Assembly (NCBI GenBank): GCA_963580285.1
Contig: OY757016.1
Coordinates: 38,393,124 to 38,457,123 of the forward strand
DNA from: Lucinisca nassula
Lineage: Eukaryota > Mollusca > Bivalvia > Lucinida > Lucinidae
DNA: 64,000 nt
Reading direction: 5' to 3'
Position 1 is the stretch's first letter. Each line of letters starts with the position of its first letter. Positions 20,366 to 30,825 of this stretch are shown here, one piece after another. The notes beneath the pieces are model-generated. The model searched no databases and was not told the DNA's origin. It was given only the letters and a program-made list of their open reading frames with translations. The position numbers and the translations under genes were made by a program.

Positions 20366-20596
20366 AACAAACAAACAAACCAACAGCTCTTTCCCAGTTG
20401 TAAGCCAATCATCCTTACCCTACAAAGAAATTATTGAAGAACTTATAAAGTTTATTCCCGACTATAAACCTACTTTCAGGGAAAAAGACAGGCAGCTGAC
20501 AAAAGCAGAACAATAAAAGCTCAATTAGAAGATATAAACACAATTTTTGATGGCTCGGAAAGGAAAATAACGGAACTGCTACCATAATTCCCATTA

Positions 20597-20841
20597 ATAT
20601 TTAAACAGACAGGCTTGGGGTTATAATTTTTATCCTCAGTGAATGAAATATGTCCTGCTCATAAATATTAAAATGCCAACAATTGTTGGCATTTTAATAT
20701 TTATGAACAGGACAAATATTTAAACAGACAGGCTTGGGGTTATAATTTTTATCCTCAGTGCAACTGAGCATGAAATATGTCCTGCTCATAAATATTAAAA
20801 TGCCAACAATTGTTGGCATTTTAATATTTATGAACAGGACA
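20597..20841. repeat. Tandem duplication of a 127-bp unit with a 64-bp palindrome
   Basis: The palindromes at 20651-20714 and 20778-20841 read TGTCCTGCTCATAAATATTA, AAATGCCAACAATTGTTGGC and so on, symmetric to the ends apart from a C/T change. The linker AACAGACAGGCTTGGGGTT is repeated too. The pair could fold as two hairpins. Confidence 0.8.
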
Positions 20842-20902
20842 AATGTCAGTCTCGTCAGCACATCTGAACATAAAATCTTCTTATTAAGAATTCAAATACA
20901 TA

Positions 20903-21140
20903 TTTTTTTCCATTTGAGTTTTACAGCCTTTATTCTTATTTCACTTCTGTAAAAGCTGATCTTTAATCAGCAGTGGGTGAAAAATGGAATACTCAGAATA
21001 CATGGGAGAAAAAAACCCTGACCTTCCATTGCAGTACTTGATGTCTCACAATTATGGCCCAAACGAGGTTCAAACTCAAATCGGTGAGAGACCTTATGTT
21101 GAAGAGTAAGTGCTCTAAACCACTAGGCCATGGTGACCCA
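20903..21140 (-). mobile_element. S1 SINE, old copy
   Basis: The order is as in S1: GAGTTTTACAGCC, ATCTTTAATCAGCAGTGG, CCTGACCTTCCATTGCAG, GATGTCTCACA, CGGTGAGAGACC and CTAAACCACTAGGCC. It is heavily diverged, so it is older than the copies at 17452 and 18347. Confidence 0.65.
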
Positions 21141-21149
21141 TATACGTAA

Positions 21150-21270
21150 TATAATCTTCTGTTTGTTATTCAGTTTGTGAATTTGAACAAATACATTAAA
21201 TCAAGTAAACTGATTGGGTTGCTATTCAGAACTGGGCATGGCAAAATTTTAATTTATTCTTAATTTACCC
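21150..21270. mobile_element. M1 half copy
   Basis: The A/T-rich half of M1 (CAGTTTGTGAATTTG, ACATTAAATCAAGTAAACTG, GGCATGGCAAAATTTTAATT) without the hairpin. A second right half is at 22693-22749. Confidence 0.55.
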
Positions 21271-21317
21271 CCCACCCCTCCCCCCCCCCCCCCACACACA
21301 CACAAACAAAAACACCA

Positions 21318-22690
21318 TTAACCCATTCTGTACCAGAAACCCCAAAACGGGTACCCTGGCAAACAGTTCAGGGCCAGTCTGATCAGGGACTCCCATGTTT
21401 GCTAAAAGTTCAGTCATTTTCCAAACAAGGCAACGCAAGGGTAGCATCCCCTCGCAACTGCATACATGTACCATTTATCAACATGAAGGTTTGAAGCTTC
21501 TGCGATGATAACTGTGTATTCTATCCTGTTTATAAGGTTTTTAAGGTCAAATCAATTGTGACCTTGACCTCTGACCTTGAAAGTCTTTAGGGTTTATCGT
21601 CTCTCCAAGGGGAACGTTTGTGGAAGGTTTGCACCTTCTTTGATGATAAATGTGTCTTCTATCCTGTTCACAAGGTCAAGTTCATTGTGACTTTGACCTT
21701 TGACCCTTGCCCTTGAAAATCATTTTTTCCATGGGGAACATTGGTGGAAAGTTTGAAGCTTCTATGAGGATAACTGTGTCTTTTATCCTGTTAACAAAGT
21801 TTTTACGGTCATTGTGACCTTGACCTTTGACCCTGAAACCAATAGGGTCCATCGTCTTTCCACGGGGAACATTTGTGGAAGGTACGATGATTCTAGGATG
21901 ATCTGTTTGTCTTCTATCCTGTTCACAAGGTTTGTAAGGTAAAGTCTATTGTGACCTTGACCTCTGACCTTGGAAGTCTCTAGGGTTCATCATGTCTCCA
22001 AGGGGAACATTTGTGGAAGGTTTGAAGCTTCTACGATGATAACTGTGTCTTCTATCCTATTCACAAGGTTTTTAAGGTCAAGTTCATTGTGACCTTGACC
22101 TTTGACCTTGAAAATCAAAAGGGTTCATCGTCTTTCAATGGGGAACATTTGTGGAAGGTCTGAAGCTTCTATGAGGATAACTGTATCTTTTATCCTGTTC
22201 CCAAGGTTTTTAAGGTCAAGTTCATTGTGATCTTGACCTACGACCCTTGACCTTGAAAAGCAATAGGGTTCATTGTCTTTCCATGGGGAACATTTGTGGA
22301 AGGTTTGAAGATTCTAGGATGATCTGTTTGTCTTCTAGCCTGTTCACAAGGTTTTTAATGTCAAGGCCATTGTGACCTTGATCTTTGACCCTGAAAATCA
22401 ATAGGGGTCATCGTCTTTCCATGGGGAACATTTGTGGAAGGTTTGAAGCTTCCACCATGAAAACTTTGTCTTCTACCGTGTTGACAAGTTTCCGGACGGA
22501 CACTCACATTAACACCTCTAACACACAAACACACACACGGACGCACGGCACCGATGCTATATCCCCGTCACAAGGTTGTTGCGAGGGGATAATAAATTTT
22601 GATGAAAACACAACCTGATAACCCTAAATTTTGAAATGGACTCCTGCTATATATAAGAATGAAGATTCCAATTGGTAGAAAAAGGGTTAA
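21318..22690. mobile_element. M2 MITE split by an array element
   Basis: TTAA at 21318-21321 and 22687-22690. Left half (CCCATTCTGTACCAGAAACC to CATTTTCCAAACAA) and right half (AAATTTTGATGAAAACACAA to AGAAAAAGGG) fit the intact copy at 14474-14694 except for an insertion of about 1.17 kb. Confidence 0.85.
21427..22594. mobile_element. Pearl-like array with GACCTTTGACCTT boxes
   Basis: Subterminal inverted ends ATCCCCTCGCAAC (21446) and GTTGCGAGGGGAT (22578). About eight units of 122-145 bp contain GGGGAACATTTGTGGAAGG, TTTGAAGCTTCTATGAGG, CTTCTATCCTGTTCACAAGG and GTGACCTTGACCTTTGACC. A CACACAAACACACACACGG tract precedes the right end. It is inserted within M2. Confidence 0.85.
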
Positions 22691-22692
22691 AT

Positions 22693-22970
22693 ATAGCAAA
22701 TTGATTGGGTTGCTAGGGCAAAATTAATTTTTCAGCAGGACAAGGATAAAGATACATAATAACTGTACCATTATCCAAGATACAGCAACCGCCCCCACAC
22801 CCACCCGAAAGGGAAGAAATGACTGCAGAAAAGATTCGCCTGATCCAGGTGACGGTCACCAGTTGGATGTGAACCTGACTGAGCTGCAGGGGCCAGCAAA
22901 TTTTGGGGTTAAAGAAACAAACAATTGATAGGACATTGATGGACTTATAACAAAACCATATAACACAACA
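22693..22970. other. M1 right half, then no gene
   Basis: 22693-22749 is an M1 right half ending CAGCAGGACAAGG. The rest is AT-rich with no frame; CTGAGCTGCAGGGGCCAGC at 22878-22897 is a decayed SINE-head-like word. Confidence 0.5.
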
Positions 22971-23321
22971 TACAGTAGAACTTTGATGGCTCGAACATCG
23001 ATGGCTCGTTTACCATGGATGAGTCGAACCCATTCTTGAGCCCCTAGCGAAATCCTCTACATAAGGAATAGTGGGGGGATAATTAAGGAGATTTTAGTCT
23101 TTTATCTTGCAAATGTATGTTGTGTGTACTCATTAGAATCGCCTCGATGAGGCGATTCTAATGAGTACACACAGCATACATATTCATTATCGAACACCGA
23201 AAAGATGTGTTAAAGTACCTCGTTATACCTCCTGACAGTAACCTCAGTGGCTCGAACTACCCCTGTCTCGAACAGATTTTCGAGGTCCCAAAGGTGTTCG
23301 AGCCATTGAAGTTCGACTGTA
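22971..23321. mobile_element. TA-flanked MITE (pogo/Tigger style)
   Basis: TA at 22971-22972 and 23320-23321. The ends are CAGTAGAACTTTGATGGCTC and GAGCCATTGAAGTTCGACTG, inverted with few changes. It contains a nested hairpin (23118-23185). The CAGTnnAACCT-like ends and TA duplication are typical of the pogo/Tigger branch of Tc1/mariner. Non-autonomous. Confidence 0.75.
23110..23190. repeat. Nested perfect hairpin
   Basis: TGTGTGTACTCATTAGAATC, GCCTCGATGAGGC and GATTCTAATGAGTACACACA form a near-perfect hairpin. It belongs to the same family as 14376-14446 and lies inside the TA-flanked MITE. Confidence 0.7.
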
Positions 23322-23655
23322 TTTTTTATGATATGCTTATAAATAGTTCATCATCTTACTGAACTATGCCTATTTTAGCATTGTTTTAGTAGATGTAAAT
23401 GAGTGGAAGTCTGAAGATATAATATTTACTTCTGTTCATCATAAACTTTAGCAGCAGACACATTAGTGCTTCAGTTCAGACCCTAATAATTCCCATACTA
23501 TGAATGTTAAATTACTGAAGGTGATTGGAACATAAATCTTGGCCTGAAAAAAATAATGACAGGGATTGGCTAAACAGCTTACTGTATTAAAGTCAAATTT
23601 TTATCTTTTTTTGCCGCATTTTTCGGCGATAACTTCTTTATTATAGATTTTGACG
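23322..23655. other. No gene seen
   Basis: AT-rich sequence without a frame. GTATTAAAGTCAAATTTTTATC and CGGCGATAACTTCTTTATT-like words recur near 34500-34600 in reverse, suggesting an old dispersed repeat. Confidence 0.4.
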
Positions 23656-23656
23656 A

Positions 23657-24011
23657 AAGTTGTAAAGGATTTGTGTGAATTCGGGTTTAACGTCGCTTTC
23701 AACAATTTTTCAGTCATATCACGACGGTGTCTGGTTGCGACAGAGAGCTCAATGCTCACTTTTATAGTGCTGCCTCACTGAAGTATCATGTCCCAGACAC
23801 ATTACATGATACCACACCCAGTCACATTATCCTGACACTGGGTCGACCAGTCCTAGCTCTACCCCGTAAATCTGAGTGCCAAGTGAGGAGCAGCTAGTAC
23901 CATTTTTAACGAATTTGGTATGTCGCGGCCCGGGATTGAACCCGTGACCTCCCATTTCCCGGAGCGGACACTCTACCAACTGAGCTATCGGGGCCGGTAA
24001 GTTGTAAAGGA
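23657..24011 (-). mobile_element. S5 tRNA-derived SINE with 13-bp target duplication
   Basis: AAGTTGTAAAGGA at 23657-23669 and 23999-24011. On minus the head reads GATAGCTCAGTTGGTAGAG (box A) and GGTTCAATCCCGGG (box B), close to a real tRNA. The body continues GGCACTCAGATTTACGGGG and CTGGGTGTGG. The tail reads GACGTTAAACCCGAATTC. Single copy in this window. Confidence 0.85.
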
Positions 24012-24445
24012 GAAGTTCTGCCAACTTCTCAAAAAGGTTTCATGCCCCTCAGTTATTTGAGTAGAGCTGTAATCAGATGAAGGTTTCTGCAATTTCAAGT
24101 TTGTGGGAAATTTTCTGTTTCTACAAGTCCCGCCTTGATGGTGCGGATTGTCGATTTGTCGTCTGTTCAGTGCTTGACTGACGGATAATTATGTGGGTCA
24201 TTCAAATGATTCAAATAATTATGTGGCACATTTACGATGTGCACATTTGAGAGTCAAACAAAAAGTCGCATTGAAAGTGGTAGCATTTTTAATATTTTAT
24301 TTTAGTGCGGGATCTGTATTGTCTGAACTAAAGGTTTGTTGACTTAACGTATTTCATGCTTTGGACAGTCTACACACTAATGTTTTGTACAACGTCCCTT
24401 CTGTTGGACGCTTCGTTGGCCGCACGAGATTTATCCATATATAGA
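24012..24445. other. No gene seen
   Basis: AT-rich; no convincing frame or repeat. Confidence 0.45.
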
Positions 24446-24565
24446 CACGGGGGTAATACCATTTTCTATACCTGTGTTGTCGACCGAGCCGGTACTGTGT
24501 AAAGCTGCTGTCGACCGAGAAATACGGTTTTCGACCGAGCAGAACGGATGTCGACAGAGGAGGGT
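24446..24565 (+). repeat. GTCGACCGAG repeat, plus copy
   Basis: Contains GTTGTCGACCGAGCCGG, GCTGTCGACCGAGAAATACG, TTTTCGACCGAGCAG and GGATGTCGACAGAGGAGGG. A nearly identical 120-base copy lies inverted at 33579-33698. Confidence 0.75.
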
Positions 24566-25357
24566 CTTCGATTTTGATGCACTTGGAGAGGCGAAAACGT
24601 TGGTTTAAACATTTACAATCGACGTCGGTGTTTTAAAGAGACAAGCTGTTAATTGTCTGTTCACTTATAGAGAGTCGTGAGTCTGAAAACACTATAAAAT
24701 ACCGGTTCTTTCGAAAAAAAATCAGTTTTCAAATAATATCATTAATCTAATGCTTTATGAAAAGTAGGAAAGCAATAAAACACCATATATATTTTATCTA
24801 TCATTTACGCTTCAACAACAATGTGGGTTTGACATAATTCATGCTCTTTGGGAGTTTTTATAGACCTTTGAAAAATGTCGGGGTACGGATGTCGATTATT
24901 AGAAATACGACCGTCGATGGTATCCTAGTCTTATTGATACGGCTGTCGACGAAATATAAAAATTACATTTCATGTACGGCTGTTAAATACATGATTTATT
25001 CTATGATTATAACTGAAAACTTCACTATAAGGCAGATTTCACTGGGAGCTATGAAGAAAAATGTATGTTTTGTGCGAACTGGTGTCTTAAAGTTGCAACA
25101 ATCACCAAGAGTAATTCCATCCTTAACTCTCCCATATTTAGTTTACACAAAAGGCTACAAGGCTGGTCACTGATGTAACCACTTGAACATGTTAATGCCA
25201 AATCAGATTGAAATTTAAACTGCAAAAAATGTTGTAAACCTGTGCAAATGCTCTTGAAGAATGATGTCGGAAAGATCACAGGCGCTTGAAGTTTAAAAGC
25301 TTAAACATTTCAAATTTGTTTGAAAGGGCCATAACGAAAGTGAATTATTAACATTCA
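24566..25357. other. No gene seen
   Basis: AT-rich. More GTCGAC-like words at 24890-24955 (ACGGATGTCGATTATTAG, ACGGCTGTCGACGAAAT). The frame at 24841-25173 lacks any recognisable domain and I do not support it. Confidence 0.45.
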
Positions 25358-25611
25358 TGTTTAGGTTTTTTTTGTTTGTTTTTTTTTGTTTTACGGCCCT
25401 TTCAAGTTTATTTCACTCATATCGAGCAGATTGTTAATCAGAGGTGGGCGAAAACCGGAGTACCCGGAGAAAAACCACCTGGCCTTCTGTTGCAGAACTT
25501 GGCGTCTCACATGTGACCCGAGCGAGGCTCGAACCACAGCGGTGAGAGACCTGATGATCAAGAGTCAGCGCTCTTAACCACTAGGCCACGGAGGCCCGTT
25601 GTTTAGGTTTT
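25358..25611 (-). mobile_element. S1 SINE with 12-bp target duplication
   Basis: TGTTTAGGTTTT at 25358-25369 and 25600-25611. An intact copy: on minus, GGCCTCCGTGGCCTAGTGG, box B GTGGTTCGAGCC, CACATGTGAGACGCCAAG, then the V-domain-like TTTTTCTCCGGGTACTCCGG and an A-rich tail. It provides the empty-site reference (GCTCTTAACC) for the M1 insertion at 17673. Confidence 0.88.
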
Positions 25612-25692
25612 GAGCTCAGAACTTCAAGCGCATGTGCAGAGACGAATATTTCTCAACAAATGCCATGACAAACATAAGGGTTAATCAGCAGA

Positions 25693-25956
25693 CATTACGA
25701 AAACATGCCTATTAAAATAAATTGAAAATTTTACCCTAAAAACAAAAATGAAAATTTTCAGAAAAAAAAATATCTGATACTTTTTATATTTCTGCTCAAA
25801 AATAGATTGTGTGAACGCGGGGTTCTAACAAGTACCCAGAATCTATGTATATGAGCAGAAATATGAAAAATATGGTTTACCCCTGTAAAACCCAGTTTCA
25901 CTATATAAAAGTAGGGTTCAAGGGGGTCAAAATTATATAGGCGTGTTTTCGTGATG
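25693..25956. mobile_element. Palindromic MITE with ACGAAAACACGCCTAT ends
   Basis: Ends CATTACGAAAACATGCCTAT and ATAGGCGTGTTTTCGTGATG are inverted. The centre has TTTCTGCTCAAAAATAGATT and TATGAGCAGAAATATG around a decayed GCCTCGAGGC hairpin. AACCCAGTTTCACTATATAA is a word seen again at 32720 and 33870. Related pieces: 32580-32784, 33829-34448, 39567-39682. Confidence 0.7.
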
Positions 25957-26187
25957 AGCTCCTTTCCCGACTACCCAAAATTCCTAAGCAGAAAAGCTCT
26001 TCAGTCCAAGTGACTATCAATGACTTGTCCGAATAACTATTTTATAGAAAACAGCCGCAGTGACTGAGGTCGGAGTGTTGTGTAAGAGGGTTATCTTAGA
26101 ATCATAGGTTGGGCTTGGCAAACAGTGAAGACCCAGGCCAGATGGCACAGAATGCGGCGTATGATCAAGATCTACACTATATACTTA
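25957..26187. repeat. Dispersed repeat plus core-hairpin fragment
   Basis: CTAAGCAGAAAAGCTCTTCAG, CAAGTGACTATCAATGAC and GGAGTGTTGTGTAAGAG recur at 34670-34810 and reversed at 39885-40000. It is followed by a core-hairpin fragment (GGCAAACAGTGAAGACCCAG, 26113-26175). Confidence 0.55.
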
Positions 26188-28262
26188 ACAAGAGGACCAA
26201 GCTGGTCCTGTATCGCTCACCTGAGCTAACAGATTCAAAGTTTCAGGAAGTGCCAACCTTTTACTTAAGGATTAATGGAAGGACATGGTGATGACAGGGT
26301 AAGCAATTTCCGCAAATCAAGTAGGATGTAACTCTATGATAAATAGGCTGACCTCACCAGTTTTCAAATCATTCAAGCTTTTATTCCTGACTTTCTAAGC
26401 AGATCCGATATAAACTGATGGGGCTATGGTGATGACGCCCAAAAATAAGCCATTAACTGCTGCAAATCAAAGGGATGTTACTCTGTGACAAATAGGCAAA
26501 TCTCACAAGTTTTCAAACTCCTCCAAGCTTTTCTGCATGGCTTATTTGTCTGTAAGTTTCATGAAGATCCGATCAAAACTGAAGGGGCAGCAGTGCTAAC
26601 AAGGTCGAAAATAGCATTTTTTTAGCAATCAAAGGCACGTAACTCTATGATAAATGTGCCAACTTTGCCAGTATTCAAACTCATCCAAGGTTTTATTCCC
26701 AGCCACCTTACATATAAGTTTCAGAAAGATCCGATCTAGACCGAAGGGGCTACGGTGATGACAAGGTCAAAATTTGGCATTTTTAGCAATCAAAGGGATG
26801 TTACTCTAAGATAAATGGGCTGACTTGGCCTGATTTCGAACTCATCCGAGATTTTATCCCCAGCTACCTTACATATAAGTTTCAGAAAGATCCGATCAAA
26901 ACTGAAGGGGCTATGGTGATGACATGGTCATAAGTCGGCATTTTCAGTAATCCTAGGTTTAAACCCAAGTCACCTTACGTATAAGTTTCAGAAAGATCCG
27001 ATCAAAACTGAAGGGGCTACGGTGATGACAATGTCAAAATTTGGCATTTTTAGCAATCAAAGGGACGTTACTCTAAGGTAAATGGGCCGACTTGGCCAGT
27101 TTTCGAACTCCTCCTAGGTTTCATCCCCAGCCACCTTACATATAAGTTTCAGAAAAATCCGATCAAACTGAAGGGGCTACGGTGATGACAAGGTCAAAAA
27201 TCAACATTTTCAGCCATCAAAGGGACATAACTCTAAGATAAATGGGCTGACTTGGCCTGTTTTCGAATTCATCCGAGATTTTATCCCCAGCCACCTTACA
27301 TATAAGTTTCAGAAAGATCCGATCAAAACTGAAGGGGCTATGGTGATGACAAGGTCAAAAATCGGCATTTTCAGCCATCACAGGGACGTAAATCTACGAT
27401 AAATGGGCCGACTTGGCCGGTATTCGAACTCCTCCTAGGTTTTATCCCCAGTCACCTTACATATAAGTGTCAGAAAGGTCCGATCAAACTGAAGAGGCGA
27501 CGGTGATGACAAGGTCAAAAATCGACATTTTCAGCCATCAGAGGGACATAACTACAATGTATATGAGCCCCGCCAAGCGAATTTGGGTCTTCGAGCATTC
27601 CGTCATGACAAATTTTAACTGCGCATGCCCAGCCATTCAGAGGGGCCAGGGATACGGCTTTCTGTCTGAAGGTTCCTCTTGATTCACTGCTTGTATGAGC
27701 GAGCAGCGAAGGTTCTGGTGAGACTGCGCGGATGCGCAGGCTCGCCTGAACCTTCGCTGCTCGCATAGGCGATAAGCACCAAAATCGCTTGACGGGGCCC
27801 ATATAGTAAATGGGGCGACTTGGCCGGTTTTCGAACTCATCCGAGGTTTTATCCCCAGCCACCCTACATATAAGTTTCAGAAAGATCCGATCAAAACTGA
27901 AGGGGCTACAGTGATGACAAGGTAAAAAATCAACATTTTCAGCAATCAAAGGGACATAACTCTATGATAAATAGGCCACCTTGGTCGGTATTCGAACTCA
28001 TCCGAGGTTTTATCTCCAGCCACCTTACATATAAGTTTCAGAAAGATCCGATCAAAACTGAAAGGGCTACGGTGATGACAAGGTCAATATTCGGCATTTT
28101 CAGCAATCAAAGGGGCGTTACTCTGTGATAAATGGACCAACTTGGCTGGTTTTCGAACTCATCCGAGATTTTATCCCCAGCCAGGTTACATATAAGTTTC
28201 AGAATGATTCCATCAAGACTGAAAGGGCTACGGTGATGACAAGGAAACAAGAGCTCCGCAAG
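26188..28262. mobile_element. Pearl-like array, unit about 155-160 bp
   Basis: Starts AACAAGAGGACCAAGCTGG and ends CAAGAGCTCCGCAAGCGGGG. About ten units contain CAAAGGGACGTTACTCTAAG, ATAAATGGGCTGACTTGGCC, TTTTATCCCCAGCCACC, TACATATAAGTTTCAGAAAG, ATCCGATCAAAACTGAAGGG and GGTGATGACAAGGTCAAAA. Long frames here repeat the unit and are not genes. Confidence 0.85.
27559..27806. mobile_element. Palindromic MITE inside the array
   Basis: Ends TATATGAGCCCCGCCAAGCG and CGCTTGACGGGGCCCATATA are inverted. The inner hairpin GCGAGCAGCGAAGGTTC / GAACCTTCGCTGCTCGC lies at 27700-27762. It interrupts an array unit between ATAACTACAATG and GTAAATGGGGCGACTTGG. GC-rich compared with its host. Confidence 0.75.
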
Positions 28263-28554
28263 CGGGGCATTATTATCATTATATGCCCGTGGCAAATTCG
28301 TATTTGGTAGACTGAAATCTGAAAACAGTATTCATTGCTTATTCATGGTGGAACTATTTTTCAAGTTTCAATGGGTGACAGCAAAATGCAAGAAGAGCAT
28401 GCACAGTGCGAATCCAGAGCTAGGGCATCACAAACAGAGCTTTCTTCCTTTTCCCTGTATTGCTGCATCCACAGCAAACAGCTTAGAACTAGAATTAATC
28501 TGATTAGCAATTTAGAACACATAAAAAAGAGCACTTATAGCATTTGCTTAGCCT
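28263..28554. other. No gene seen
   Basis: AT-rich sequence after the array end. The 86-codon frame at 28335-28595 has no recognisable domain and runs into a MITE, so I do not support it. Confidence 0.45.
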
Positions 28555-28756
28555 TTAACCTGCTGAATATTCAATTAAGCCACACCCAAATCTGACTTTG
28601 AACCAATCAGATTACTCGATGCAGTTTATTTCTACATGTTCATTTACTGAATGTCAGTGTAGATCCTGATCAGATGACTTCTTCAGAAGCCATCTGATCT
28701 GGATCTACAATGTTTGCAAAGATAGGGCTTGTCGCCTACAGCAGGATAAAGGTTAA
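28555..28756. mobile_element. M1 MITE
   Basis: TTAA at 28555-28558 and 28753-28756, with ends ACCTGCTGAATATTC and GCAGGATAAAGG. The hairpin GATCAGATGACTTCTTC / AGAAGCCATCTGATC has one mismatch. Confidence 0.8.
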
Positions 28757-29205
28757 GACTGGTCATTGCAGTAGTAAACATACTATCAATATTATAACAC
28801 ATAAGGGAAGTAACAAGGGCAATTAAGCAACAACATTTCCTTAATACTCTTCAAAAATGAATATTTTTGGTACTTCTTTAAATCACCTCATGAAGGTTAT
28901 TCTAACAAGTACACACAACTGTTTTTTTTTTAAAGAAATGTAAAATTATTCTTTATGCACATTTCCTTGTTACTCCTAATCTGGATCTATGTTAAAACTC
29001 ACATAATGAAACACCAATTTCTGGTATGGATCCTTGTGCCACAATGGTTTGACAACTTCCAGTCATTTGAGTCAGTATGACTCCCAAATATTTAAGGGTG
29101 AGTGTTATTAAGTATTAAGGTGGCTGTTAAATAGACACTTTAGAGCGAATACCATGATTCTATCTTGCCTATTGAAGGCCTTACTCCAAGCAGCAGGTGC
29201 TGCAA
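28757..29205. other. No gene; decayed hairpin
   Basis: A decayed GCCTC-family hairpin lies at 28875-28925 (AAATCACCTCATGAAGG, TTCTAACAAGTACACACAAC). The rest is AT-rich without a frame. Confidence 0.45.
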
Positions 29206-29210
29206 AATGT

Positions 29211-29460
29211 TTACCAAGCTATCCAGATTATGTTATGATCTGAGTAGTATGTTTCACACACACCAGAATCCACATTTTGAATGTTAGTAAATATCAAGTC
29301 TATTATTGAGCCATGGTCGTTTGTTGGTTGTGAAATAACCTGCCTGTATTTGAAGGTTTTGACCAGAAGGTTATGAAGAATTGTTTTATCACAATTATCA
29401 ATGTTCCAATTGATGTTGAAATCTCCAAGAATAATAACGGACACGAAGTCAATAACATAA
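29211..29460 (-). pseudogene. LINE endonuclease fragment
   Basis: A short minus-strand frame encodes part of an APE-type endonuclease. VIILGDFNINW carries the GDFN catalytic core, IIDLIFTN the conserved LIFT strand, and SDHN the catalytic His region. Spacing between the three (about 40 and 14 residues) suits the family. It is truncated at both ends: the N-terminal side runs into the 156-bp array at about 29450, and after SDHNIIWIAW the frame stops. Sequence differs clearly from the 5360-6075 fragment, so it comes from another LINE family. Non-functional remnant. Confidence 0.8.
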
Positions 29461-29464
29461 TGCC

Positions 29465-30395
29465 ACGTTTTTTATCAAAATGTCCGGAAACGAAAATGTT
29501 TACAAAAATTTCAAAGGGATATAACTGTTAATATTTGGCGGACGTTAATACTCGAAACTTTACGAACATCTATACATCAAGGTTTATCTACCTACCAAGT
29601 TTCAGCTTGATCTGATGAAAACTCTAGGAGTAATCCGGAAATGAAAATACTTACAAAAATTTCAAAGGGGCATAACTCTTTTAATATTTGAAGGATGTTA
29701 ATTCTCGAAACTTTACCCACATCTACACATCATGGTCTTACTACCTCCCAAGTTTCAGCTTGATCGGATGAAAACTGTAGGAGGAGTTATCCGGAAACGA
29801 AAATGTTTACAAAAATTTCAAAGGGGCATAACTCTGTTAATATTTGGCGGATGTTAATTCTCGAAACTTTACGCACATCTACACATCATGGTCTTACTAC
29901 CTACCAAGTTTCAGCTTGATCGGATGAAAACTGTAGGAGGAGTTATATGGAAACGAAAATGTTTACAAAAATTTCAAAGGGACATAACTCTGTTAATATT
30001 TGGCGAACGTTAATTCTCGAAACTTTACGCACATCTACACATCATGGTCTTACTACCTACCAAGTTTCAGCTTGATCGGATGAAAACTGTAGGAGGAGTT
30101 ATCCGGAAACGAAAATGTTTACAAAAATTTCAAAGGGGCATAACTCTGTTAATATTTGGCGGATGTTAATTCTCGAAACTTTACGCACATCTACACATCA
30201 TGGTCTTACCACCTACCAAGTTTCAGCTTGATCAGATGAAAACTGTAGGAGGAGTTATCCGGAAACGAAAATGTTTACAAAAATTTCAAAGGGACATAAC
30301 TCTGTTAATATTTGGCGAACGTTAATTCTCGAAACTTTACGCACATCTACACATCATGGTCTTACTACCTACCAAGTTTCAGCTTGATCGGATGA
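29465..30395. repeat. 156-bp tandem array with A-B-A-B order
   Basis: Six units: CCGGAAACGAAAATGTTTAC, AAATTTCAAAGGGGCATAAC, CTGTTAATATTTGGCGG, CTCGAAACTTTACGCACATC, TACACATCATGGTCTTAC, CAAGTTTCAGCTTGATCGG. The last four alternate between GGGGCATA/GGCGGATG and GGGACATA/GGCGAACG and are otherwise almost identical. The first two are more diverged. Confidence 0.88.
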
Positions 30396-30690
30396 ATTAT
30401 TAATTATTTTAATTTTTCCTATAGAAAAGGATAAGTTGTACAATTTGACCGTGTCTGGAGATAAGTTCGGGGTAATCCTAAGATCATCATTTGAACAAAT
30501 TATGATGTGCTGGAGTCCTTTCTGTTACATACAAAGTTTCTTGACTGGTCCTAGAGAAGCTTTTCAATGGTTTAACCATATATGGATGCGGTAGCCATCT
30601 TGGTCATGTGACCCATATGCCGCGAACAAACTAGCCGTTCCCCCTACCCACAGAGGTTCAAAACATATTGGCTTTGATTGGCCAATCGGT
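30396..30690. other. No gene seen
   Basis: Non-repetitive to the eye. Contains GCCATCTTGGTCATGTGACC at 30593-30612, a phrase resembling the 35.8-37.1 kb array box. Confidence 0.4.
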
Positions 30691-30805
30691 TTTCATGGAT
30701 ATCCATAATTCGAATTATGGATATCCATTATTCGATTTATGGATATCCATAATTCAGATCGATTTATGGATATCCATAATTTAAATTATGGATATCCATA
30801 AATCA
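30690..30805. repeat. GGATATCC palindrome array, left
   Basis: Five copies of TTATGGATATCCATAA-type palindromes (16-base dyads) spaced about 22-26 bases, joined by TTCGAA or TTAAAT or CAGATCG. It lies directly 3' of the unidentified minus-strand frame. Confidence 0.85.
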
Positions 30806-30825
30806 CCGCCAAAGCTTTTGGTTTA

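Noticed and set aside
23930..23998. tRNA gene on the minus strand
   Set aside because: The head is tRNA-like (GATAGCTCAGTTGGTAGAG), but the element is a SINE flanked by a 13-base duplication.
24841..25173. 110-codon plus-strand frame with FYRPL near its start
   Set aside because: The FYRP word recalls LINE endonuclease, but none of the later motifs (GDFN, LIFT, SDH) follow.
27515..28295. Minus-strand frames up to 144 codons
   Set aside because: They run through array units and a nested palindromic MITE; the protein repeats follow the DNA repeats.
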